Shown: piece after piece, positions 21,696 through 28,081 of the stretch
Numbering within the stretch: the stretch's first letter is position 1
Layout: every line of letters begins with the position of its first letter
Assembly: GCA_000432775.1 (NCBI GenBank)
Contig: HF990417.1
Location: 1-30,908 of the forward strand
DNA: 30,908 nucleotides
From: Alistipes sp. CAG:831
Lineage (GTDB): Bacteria > Bacteroidota > Bacteroidia > Bacteroidales > UBA932
Direction: 5' to 3'
Notes under the pieces: generated by a model
Told to the model about the DNA's origin: nothing
Database searches by the model: none
The model's input: only the letters and a program-made list of their open reading frames with translations
Translations under genes and position numbers: made by a program

Positions 21696-23035
21696 GAAGT
21701 GTCTGGAAGATATCGGCCGCTCTCCTGCTGCTTGCAGCGGCAGTGACATTTACTGTCCTGACAGTGGCGGGCAGATCCGGAAACACAGCGGAAGTTGCGG
21801 ATGAGAGTCTTTCGGAACAGGACTATGTCTCTATAAACGAATTTCTTACCAACGACCTGAGCGGTTCGGCCAAGGCTGCCGCCCTCGACTCCTATATCGA
21901 ACAGTTCATGAGAAGATGGGAGATCAAGGGCGGCAGTCTCGCTGTCATGAAGGACGGCCGCCTGGTATATTCAAAGGGTTACGGCTGGGCCGACGAGGAG
22001 GAGGGCGTGCCGATGTCCCCTGGGCATATAATGCGTATCGCCTCGCTCTCCAAGTTGGTGACGGCCACGGCTGTCATGCAGCTGTGTGAGCGCAGGGTCC
22101 TGAGTCTGGACGACCGGGTCTTCGGCAAGGGAGGGATTCTGGACTGTCCCCGGTTCAGCGATATCCGCGACCGGAGAGCGAAGGATATAACGGTCGGGCA
22201 GCTGCTTCGCCATGAAGCCGGATTCACCATGCATAAGGGCGACCCGCTTTTCACTACCCGCGAGATTATCATCTGGGAGGACCTGGACACGGTGCCGGAC
22301 ATGGACCGTGTCATAGAATATGCGCTGGGGGAGAGGCTGGGCTACACGCCGGGTACCGGCTTCCGGTATTCCAATCTGGGATACCTCATTCTGACAAAGG
22401 TCATAGAGGTGTGCAGCGGAATGGATTATGAGGAATATTGTCAGGAGAATATCCTTCATCCGGCAGGATGCTATGACATGCACCTGGCCCATAATTTCTA
22501 CGAGGACCGCTATCCCAATGAAGTCCGCTATTACGAGACGCATGATGCGGAGCCGGTGCCCGCATTCGACAACAGCGGAGATACCCTGTGGCGCCGTTAC
22601 GGAGGCAGCAATATAGAGGGACTGCGCGGAGCGGGAGCCTGGGTCGCCTCGCCCTCCGAGTTTGTACGTTTTGTAGCCTCCATTGACGGAGACCCTTCCG
22701 TTCCGGACGTCATATCTCCGGAAAGTGTCCGTGCCATGACCGCTGATCCGGAACACCCTTACCGTCCTGTCGGATGGGTGCGCGCGGGAGCGTCTTCGGA
22801 CTGGTCCCGTACGGGCACGCTTGCCGGCACCAGTGCTCTGGTCAAGAAGCAGGCCAACGGATATATCTGGATGTTCGTAACCAATACCAGTTCGTGGAAA
22901 GGCTCGAAGTTCACCCGGTATATAGACCGGATGTACCGTACTGCTTCCTCCCGCGTCGAGTCATGGCCTTCGCAGGATCTCTATTCGGCTGTGGACATAA
23001 AAAAAGGCGGTCCCGAAGGATCGCCCTTGTCCTGA
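21692..23035 (+). CDS. Serine beta-lactamase-like hydrolase (class C/DD-peptidase fold), membrane-anchored
   Basis: This is a 447-residue protein with an N-terminal transmembrane or uncleaved signal anchor (residues about 7-26) and a periplasmic serine-hydrolase domain. Active-site motifs are S118-x-x-K121 in RIASLSKLVTA and Y226-S-N228 in FRYSNLGYLIL. The third element is R373-T-G in SRTGTLAGTSALV, where family members usually have HTG or KTG. RHEAGFTMHKGDP and GAGAWVASPSEFVRF are typical of esterase/peptidase relatives, so true beta-lactam hydrolysis is unlikely to be the main role. It overlaps the LysR gene by 4 nt, implying linked expression. The last 13 residues are encoded by the inverted repeat that ends the opposing rplI transcript. 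Confidence 0.88.
   Translation: MRSVWKISAALLLLAAAVTFTVLTVAGRSGNTAEVADESLSEQDYVSINEFLTNDLSGSAKAAALDSYIEQFMRRWEIKGGSLAVMKDGRLVYSKGYGWADEEEGVPMSPGHIMRIASLSKLVTATAVMQLCERRVLSLDDRVFGKGGILDCPRFSDIRDRRAKDITVGQLLRHEAGFTMHKGDPLFTTREIIIWEDLDTVPDMDRVIEYALGERLGYTPGTGFRYSNLGYLILTKVIEVCSGMDYEEYCQENILHPAGCYDMHLAHNFYEDRYPNEVRYYETHDAEPVPAFDNSGDTLWRRYGGSNIEGLRGAGAWVASPSEFVRFVASIDGDPSVPDVISPESVRAMTADPEHPYRPVGWVRAGASSDWSRTGTLAGTSALVKKQANGYIWMFVTNTSSWKGSKFTRYIDRMYRTASSRVESWPSQDLYSAVDIKKGGPEGSPLS
22998..23025 (-). terminator. Intrinsic terminator of the rpsF-rpsR-rplI operon, UUCG loop
   Basis: On the minus strand GGCGATCC, loop TTCG, GGACCGCC forms an 8-bp stem with one G-T pair, followed by seven T and A. The C(UUCG)G tetraloop is exceptionally stable. 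It starts 24 nt beyond the rplI stop and lies wholly inside the 3' coding end of the convergent hydrolase gene. On the plus strand the hairpin lacks a T-run. Confidence 0.8.
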
Positions 23036-23048
23036 GTGCCGGATCAGC

Positions 23049-23534
23049 TTACTCGGCTGCGGGAGTCTCCTCTGCAGTCTCAGTGCCGTCACCGGTTACC
23101 TCTACCTTGAAGTCAGCCTTGATGTCCTTGTAGAACTTGGCGCTGGCGTCGTAGATACCGGCTTCCTTGATGTTGTCCATGCCGGCAATGGTGATGTTGC
23201 GGCGGTCAACCTCCACTCCGAGAGCGGCGATGGCCTCGGCAATCTGGATATTGCCTACAGAACCGAAGATCTTGCCCTTGGAGCTCATCTTGGCGGTGAG
23301 CTTTATGGTCAGACCATTGATCTTGGCTGCGAGAGCGCTGGCCTCCTCGCGGAGCTTGGCCTCTTTGTGTGCCCTCTGGCGGATGTTCTCGGCAAGCACC
23401 TTCTTTGCAGACTCGGTGGCGAGAATAGCCATGCCCTGGGGAATGAGGTAGTTGACAGCGTAGCCGTTTCTTACCTTTACGATATCGTCTTTATGCCCGA
23501 GATTGGCAACGTCCTGTTTCAGAATGATTTCCAT
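23049..23534 (-). CDS. rplI: 50S ribosomal protein L9
   Basis: The 161-residue protein binds 23S rRNA near the L1 stalk base and helps keep the reading frame. The start MEIILKQDVANLGHKDDIV, then VRNGYAVNYLIPQGMA, is the L9 N-domain with its conserved GxxNYLxP loop. A long connecting helix (about 42-75, Ala/Lys/Glu-rich) and the C-domain GSVGNIQIAEAI, then IKEAGIYDASAKFYKDI, follow. A short acidic tail (GDGTETAEETPAAE) extends it beyond the usual 148-150 residues, as often seen in Bacteroidota. It is last in rpsF-rpsR-rplI, 12 nt after rpsR. Confidence 0.98.
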   Translation of the reverse strand: MEIILKQDVANLGHKDDIVKVRNGYAVNYLIPQGMAILATESAKKVLAENIRQRAHKEAKLREEASALAAKINGLTIKLTAKMSSKGKIFGSVGNIQIAEAIAALGVEVDRRNITIAGMDNIKEAGIYDASAKFYKDIKADFKVEVTGDGTETAEETPAAE

Positions 23535-23546
23535 ACACTGTCCTCC

Positions 23547-23813
23547 TTATTTCAATAAGTCTGTTACGTAAGGGAGCAGGGCGAGATGCCTTGCACGTTT
23601 AACTGCCTGGGCTACTTTGCGCTGGAACTTCAGGGAAGTACCGGTCAGACGGCGGGGGAGAATCTTTCCCTGCTCGTTGAGGAACCTCTTGAGGAACTCA
23701 GCGTCCTTGTAATCCACGTATTTGATGTGCGCTTTCTTGAAGCGGCAGTATTTTTTCTTCTTAACCTCTACTGTAGGAGGGTTGAGAAATCTGATTTCGT
23801 TGTTTGCGGCCAT
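23547..23813 (-). CDS. rpsR: 30S ribosomal protein S18
   Basis: This 88-residue protein binds 16S rRNA at the small-subunit platform as a pair with S6. Typical sequence is KKYCRFKKAHIKYVDYKDAEFLKRF, in pieces, then GKILPRRLTGTSLKFQRKVA and KRARHLALLPYVTD. The single Cys in the Y-C-R-F segment is also found in the zinc-less family form. It starts 3 nt after rpsF, and coexpression with S6 is structurally sensible because the two contact each other. Confidence 0.98.
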   Translation of the reverse strand: MAANNEIRFLNPPTVEVKKKKYCRFKKAHIKYVDYKDAEFLKRFLNEQGKILPRRLTGTSLKFQRKVAQAVKRARHLALLPYVTDLLK

Positions 23814-23816
23814 GGT

Positions 23817-24182
23817 TTATTCCTCCTTTGCTGTGTTGGCTGTTGTTGATTCTTTCTTGTTGGAGCGTCTGCGCTCGGAGTAGGCGATAGAGTCCTTGTC
23901 CATCACGAATGTGAGGAAACGGATGATGCGCTCGTCACGTCTGTACTGTGTCTCGAGCTTCTCGATGAACTGAGAGTCGGCCTTGAACTCGAACAGGTGG
24001 TAGAACCCTGTGGTCTTCTTCTGGATGGGGTAGGCCAGTTTCCTGAGGCCCCAGTCCTCGTCGTTCACGATCTCACCACCCTCGGAGAGGATGTAGCCGC
24101 GATACTTTTCTACCGCTTCCTTTATCTGTTCCTCAGATAAAACGGGAGTTGCAATGAAAACGGTTTCGTACTGTTTTAACAT
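23817..24182 (-). CDS. rpsF: 30S ribosomal protein S6
   Basis: The 121-residue protein has the ferredoxin-like S6 fold: YETVFIATPVLSEEQIKEAV, then DEDWGLRKLAYPIQKKTTGF, a typical S6 signature, and FYHLFEFKADSQFIEKLE. RRDERIIRFLTF follows. A basic/Ser-rich tail (SERRRSNKKESTTANTAKEE) ends it. It binds the platform with S18. It is first in the operon. No clear promoter could be picked in the 20 nt between the ATG and the upstream pepD terminator, so the promoter probably overlaps that terminator. Confidence 0.97.
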   Translation of the reverse strand: MLKQYETVFIATPVLSEEQIKEAVEKYRGYILSEGGEIVNDEDWGLRKLAYPIQKKTTGFYHLFEFKADSQFIEKLETQYRRDERIIRFLTFVMDKDSIAYSERRRSNKKESTTANTAKEE

Positions 24183-24203
24183 TTTGATTGTTATTAAATT
24201 AGT

Positions 24204-24239
24204 AATTAAAAAGCCCTTCCCCCTGTACGGGAAAGGGCT
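24204..24239 (-). terminator. Intrinsic terminator of the pepD operon
   Basis: On the minus strand AGCCCTT(t)CCC, loop, GGGAAGGGCT forms a 10-bp stem with one bulge, followed by TTTTTAATT. It lies 34 nt after the pepD stop and 22 nt before the S6 start, keeping the two same-strand operons apart. Confidence 0.85.
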
Positions 24240-24272
24240 GCAAATATACGAATTATCCGTTAATTACCAAAA

Positions 24273-25727
24273 TTACTTCGCGGGAATGTTCTTGAGGACT
24301 TCCTTGATGAAGTTCCAGAACTTCTCCACGGTGGGTATGAGCAGGCGCTCGTCGGGAGAGTGGGGAGACATCAGGGTCGGTCCGCAGGAGATCATGTCCC
24401 AGTGAGGGTAGTTGGTGGAGAGGATACCGCACTCGAGGCCGGCGTGGATGGCCTTTACCTCAGGCTCCTTGCCGTAGAGGGCCTTGTAGGTCTCCCTCAT
24501 GGTCCTGAGGATATCGGATTCCATGTTGGGCTGCCAGCCGGAGTATCCGCCGGAGAACTTGACCTTGGCGCCGCCGAGCTCGAGGGCGCTCTGAATCGCG
24601 TCTCTCAGGGCATATTTTGCGGAGTCTGTCGAGCCTCTCATGAGGGTCTTGACGTTGATCTTCTTGTTGTCGGATTTCACGATTGCGAGGTTGTTGGATG
24701 TCTCCACGAGGCCGGGCATAACGAGGCTCATGCGGTCCACGTTGCAGGGGCAGGCGAGGAGGGCCTTCACTACGTTCAGGGCGACGTCGGTGGGGATAAT
24801 CTTCTTGGCTCCCTTGGTCTTCTCCACGAGGACCTCGATGCCGGGATCTATGGGAGCGTACTCGTGCTCGATGTCGGCTACTGCTGCGTCCAGGGCCTTG
24901 AGGGCCTTGGCAGCTTTTTTCTCGGGCAGGGCGACTGTGGCCTGTGCCTCGCGCGGTATTGCGTTGCGCATGTTGCCGCCCTCGATGGAGATGAGCTCTC
25001 CCTTGAAGTCCCTGAGCAGGGGAAGGAGGAGACGGGCCATCAGTTTATTGGAGTTGGCGCGTCCCTCATTGATCTCCATGCCGGAGTGACCTCCGCGGAG
25101 TCCCTTGATGATGATGCGGTACTGGTCGGTGTCCTTGCTTACCGGCTCGGACTTGTAGCTGAACTCTGCATCGGTGTCCAGACCTCCGGCGCAGCCCACG
25201 TAGAGCTCTCCTTCGGTCTCGGAGTCGAGGTTGACCAGTATGTCGCCCTTGAGGATGCCTCCCTTGAGGGCCTTGGCACCGGTCATGCCGGTCTCCTCAT
25301 CGATGGTGAAGAGGGCCTCGATGGGACCGTGTACCAGGTCGTTGGACTCAAGCACTGCCATGGCAACGGCGCAGCCGAGACCGTTGTCGGCTCCCAGGGT
25401 GGTGCCTTTGGCCTTCACCCACTCGCCGTCAATCCATGTCTCCACGGGGTCGTTCTCCCAGTCGTGCTGTACGTCATTGTTGTTCTGGGGCACCATGTCG
25501 AGGTGGCCCTGAAGGATTACGCCCTTGCGGTTCTCCATGCCGGGGGTGGCGGGCTTGCGGATGATGATGTTGCCCACCTCGTCGCGGATGGTCTCCAGTC
25601 CGAGGTTCCTGCCGAAATTCTCCATGAAGTCCACTGCCCTCCACTCTTTCTTCGAGGGACGGGGAATCTGTGTCAGCGCATAGAAATTTTTCCACACGCA
25701 TTTGGGATCTAGATTGTCGATTGTCAT
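24273..25727 (-). CDS. pepD: Cytosolic aminoacyl-histidine dipeptidase (M20 family)
   Basis: The 484-residue two-zinc peptidase should cut Xaa-His and other dipeptides in the cytosol. The metal-site and catalytic motifs of the PepD branch are present: ILQGHLDMVPQ (H75, D77), GTTLGADNGLGCA (D114, bridging Asp), FTIDEETGMTGA (E144/E145, catalytic base and zinc ligand), NLDSETEGE, AIHAGLECGIL and MSPHSPDERL (His zinc ligand). The lid/dimer domain includes GLRGGHSGMEINEGRANSN. There is no signal peptide. Length matches the family. It follows the DUF4831 gene by 30 nt and ends in its own terminator. Confidence 0.96.
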   Translation of the reverse strand: MTIDNLDPKCVWKNFYALTQIPRPSKKEWRAVDFMENFGRNLGLETIRDEVGNIIIRKPATPGMENRKGVILQGHLDMVPQNNNDVQHDWENDPVETWIDGEWVKAKGTTLGADNGLGCAVAMAVLESNDLVHGPIEALFTIDEETGMTGAKALKGGILKGDILVNLDSETEGELYVGCAGGLDTDAEFSYKSEPVSKDTDQYRIIIKGLRGGHSGMEINEGRANSNKLMARLLLPLLRDFKGELISIEGGNMRNAIPREAQATVALPEKKAAKALKALDAAVADIEHEYAPIDPGIEVLVEKTKGAKKIIPTDVALNVVKALLACPCNVDRMSLVMPGLVETSNNLAIVKSDNKKINVKTLMRGSTDSAKYALRDAIQSALELGGAKVKFSGGYSGWQPNMESDILRTMRETYKALYGKEPEVKAIHAGLECGILSTNYPHWDMISCGPTLMSPHSPDERLLIPTVEKFWNFIKEVLKNIPAK

Positions 25728-25757
25728 ACGTCGTTAGTGTTTATAAGTTGTTAACAG

Positions 25758-26882
25758 TTATTTTACGAGAACATGGACGGGGAAGGTGAGGTCCTCACCC
25801 TTCTGATATACCGGTATCCGGCTTTTGAGGATGAGGTCCTGTCCGTCAATAATGCGTACCGTGCATATCGCGGGGATACGGTAAAATATATTGCCGCGGA
25901 GGGCAGCCTCGTGCTTGGCCCTCGGTTTGCGGGCCTCCACCTCTCCGATTACCTGTTCGGAGTAGAAGTCCTCTGCATCCTCAGGGCTTATCTCCATCAC
26001 GATGGGACGTCCCGAGACATTGTCCGGAGGAAGCAGTCCGTGGGTGTCAGAGATGCGGAATGCTATGACCAGCTCCTCCTCCTTGCCTGCCTGCGGTACT
26101 ACCTCGAAACTCATCTCCTGGACGGAGGAAACTGTGGTGCCTGTGAAGAGTGCCATGTATTCGTTCTCCAGGCGTCCGATCTCTTCTACAGCTGCCCTGA
26201 GGGCGTCTCCACTGAACGTGGCGTCAGTATTTCCGGTGATGATGTTGATGCGGTTCTCCCTTAGGGAGAGAATCATGGCCGCTGCTTCCTGAGCTTTCTT
26301 CTCAGGACTTTTCTCCACTACCTGGCTCTGGCGGACGGCCACACGGTCGTATCCGCCCTGGTCGTTGCGGACAGTCCGGTACAGAGTGGTCTCGGTGGAG
26401 GTCAGATTGGCTGTCGCCTCTGATGACAGGACTTCGGTTCCGGGTGCAATGGAAGGGAATCTCCAGGAATTGCCGCTGCCCTTGTTCTCGTCGGACAGAA
26501 GCAGGAGGCCCTGTGAGGAAAATTCGAAGAAGGAAGCCGGAGAAGCTTCTCCCAGCAGGCCGTCGAGATTGACGATATAGCTGCACGAGCGGTCAGCCTC
26601 CAGGTATGGCGTCATCCTGACGTTGCTGAGGGTGTATGTGGTGCTGGCTTCCTGAGGTACGTCGATGCCGAGATACTTCTTGGCATATCCGCTGTAGGGA
26701 CCGGGGGTATAGGTCTCGCAGACAGTTTCTACTGTGAGATGCACGGAAGTCTGCGGCAGGGAGTAGATGACTACTCCGTCCGGAGGGGTCTGACCTTTCT
26801 CCAGTCGGTTGACATTCTGTCCTGTGGCTGTCAGTGCCATGATGCCGGCCAGTACCGGCACGGTGATGATTCTGAGTTTCAT
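25758..26882 (-). CDS. DUF4831 family exported protein
   Basis: This is a 374-residue secreted protein. The start at 26882 is chosen because it gives a clean signal peptide (IITVPVLAGIMALTATG) and overlaps the upstream acyltransferase stop as ATGA; an upstream ATG at 26921 would sit inside that gene. The N-terminal part (GVVIYSLPQTSVHLTVETVC, then YTPGPYSGYAKKYLGIDVPQ) is characteristic of the Bacteroidota DUF4831 family as I recall it. A mid-part (EKKAQEAAAMILSLRENRIN, then GNTDATFSGDALRAAVEEI) and a beta-rich end follow. The function is unknown. It lies between a lipid A acyltransferase and pepD, which hints at an envelope role but proves none. Confidence 0.82.
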   Translation of the reverse strand: MKLRIITVPVLAGIMALTATGQNVNRLEKGQTPPDGVVIYSLPQTSVHLTVETVCETYTPGPYSGYAKKYLGIDVPQEASTTYTLSNVRMTPYLEADRSCSYIVNLDGLLGEASPASFFEFSSQGLLLLSDENKGSGNSWRFPSIAPGTEVLSSEATANLTSTETTLYRTVRNDQGGYDRVAVRQSQVVEKSPEKKAQEAAAMILSLRENRINIITGNTDATFSGDALRAAVEEIGRLENEYMALFTGTTVSSVQEMSFEVVPQAGKEEELVIAFRISDTHGLLPPDNVSGRPIVMEISPEDAEDFYSEQVIGEVEARKPRAKHEAALRGNIFYRIPAICTVRIIDGQDLILKSRIPVYQKGEDLTFPVHVLVK

Positions 26883-27760
26883 GATATGCGTTTTTTCCAT
26901 CTTTTGTGGCTCCACAGCCACGTTGACTTATGTTCTATTATGTCGGCTTCCAGCAGGCGTGCGAACCTCTCCGTGATGAAACCCTCGGGACATTCCGCAG
27001 CGTTCTCCGCTATCAGCTCGAAATGCGCCTCGTTGTCCTTCCGTCCGTGTCGGATCAGACCGCAGTAGAGGACCGGCATGCCCATTTTGGCAGCGACGGT
27101 CTCTGGCCCCTCGATCATGTAGGTCTTCTGGTTCAGGAAGTCCGCGATGAATCGGCTCATGCAGTGGGGCGGATTCTGGTCACAGATAAAGAAAAATGCC
27201 TGTCTGCCCTCGCGGTGGCGGACGATGTGCCTGATGATCTGGTGCGACTCGATAAGGGAGCAGGAGCCGTGCCTGGTCCTGATGCGTGTGATGACTTTGT
27301 CCGCCAGCTTGCTTTTGGGTCTTTTGTACACGTAGAGGAAGTCCTTGTTGTCGATGTCGATGCCGTAGTGGCTCCTAAGATCGGGCAGACCGGTGAAGAT
27401 CTCCCAGTTGCCCAGATGTCCGACCATTATCACGGCATTGCGGTTCAGGGACAGAGCCTTGTTCAGGGCATCCTGGCCGGTTATGCGTACCTGCCTGCCC
27501 ACGGCTTCCGTCGATGCCGTGAGCATCCATACCGACTCTACGACAGTGTCCGCGAGATGGTGGTAGAAATCGTCCACCACCTCTCTGATCTCCTTGTAGT
27601 TGAGTTCCGGAAATGATCGTGCTATATTGATGTTGACTGTCTGGACGCGGTAGTGCAGGACTTTCTGCAGCAGCCATGCCAAAAATGATGAGAATGCGTA
27701 GTGCACTCTCAGCGGCAGCCGTGACAGCAGGGTCATGAAAAACAGTACTACTCTATCCAT
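26879..27760 (-). CDS. Lipid A biosynthesis acyltransferase (LpxL/HtrB family)
   Basis: The 293-residue inner-membrane enzyme should add a secondary acyl chain to lipid A on the cytosolic face. It has a short N-terminal hydrophobic helix (VVLFFMTLLSRLPLRVHYAF). The helix NINIARSFPEL is typical of the family, and the catalytic HX4E motif is VGHLGNWE (H115, E120). Later conserved parts are FFFICDQNPP, which in relatives contacts the acyl donor, and AAKMGMPVLYCGLIRHG. Length matches the family. It is first in the acyltransferase-DUF4831-pepD unit, with its own promoter at 27779-27809. Which secondary position it acylates cannot be told. Confidence 0.93.
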   Translation of the reverse strand: MDRVVLFFMTLLSRLPLRVHYAFSSFLAWLLQKVLHYRVQTVNINIARSFPELNYKEIREVVDDFYHHLADTVVESVWMLTASTEAVGRQVRITGQDALNKALSLNRNAVIMVGHLGNWEIFTGLPDLRSHYGIDIDNKDFLYVYKRPKSKLADKVITRIRTRHGSCSLIESHQIIRHIVRHREGRQAFFFICDQNPPHCMSRFIADFLNQKTYMIEGPETVAAKMGMPVLYCGLIRHGRKDNEAHFELIAENAAECPEGFITERFARLLEADIIEHKSTWLWSHKRWKKRIS

Positions 27761-27778
27761 ATTCCAGTATACATTCTA

Positions 27779-27809
27779 CAAAGATATCTTTTTTCGGCAA
27801 AAAAGCAAA
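27779..27809 (-). promoter_or_regulatory. Bacteroidota promoter of the acyltransferase operon
   Basis: On the minus strand TTTG (27809-27806), 19 nt, then TATCTTTG (27786-27779) is a full consensus promoter. Transcription would start near 27772, 12 nt before the ATG at 27760. The -7 box lies inside the 12-bp palindrome AAAGATATCTTT (27780-27791). Confidence 0.7.
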
Positions 27810-27810
27810 A

Positions 27811-28040
27811 CAGTGCCCGGTCTTTCTGACTCCGCTCCTTCGGTTCGCGGTCAGGCTCTTTTTTCCGCAGCCGCACACTCTTGTTCTGGAACTAGTTGAT
27901 AACCAAGTGATAACAAAGATGGGGCGTGCTTTCCTCCGATTTAAAATCTCTTGCTTCCACCACTTCTTGAGATAAGTCGCTTATTGTCAGGTGGTTCTGA
28001 ATTCGCCCCGTGCCAGCGATTCTTTTTAGTTGTAACTTAA
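27811..28040. other. Intergenic stretch with hairpins, no supported gene
   Basis: Nothing here looks like a full gene. A hairpin (CTGA/TCAG plus CCGC/GCGG, 27826-27854) is followed on the plus strand by TTTTTT, a terminator without any plus-strand gene before it. Nested inverted repeats lie between 27921 and 28009: GGGGCG/CGCCCC outermost, CCACC/GGTGG (27957-27961/27990-27994) and ATAAG/CTTAT (27972-27976/27980-27984) around a 3-nt loop. A minus-strand open stretch (ending CYHLVIN before a stop at 27892) has no start of its own and only continues from the LRR gene's end region. Confidence 0.4.
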
Positions 28041-28074
28041 AACAGCGCAGCGGTTGCGTCGGCCGCTGCGCTGT
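28037..28074 (-). terminator. Intrinsic terminator of the LRR gene
   Basis: On the minus strand ACAGCGCAGCGG pairs over 12 bp with CCGCTGCGCTGT around a 9-nt loop, followed by TTTTAAG. It starts 8 nt after the LRR stop codon. Confidence 0.9.
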
Positions 28075-28081
28075 TCGTGGC

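Noticed and set aside
24360..25712. 450-codon plus-strand ORF over pepD
   Set aside because: The Gly/Val/Leu-rich product is complementary to pepD, whose M20 motifs are all present.
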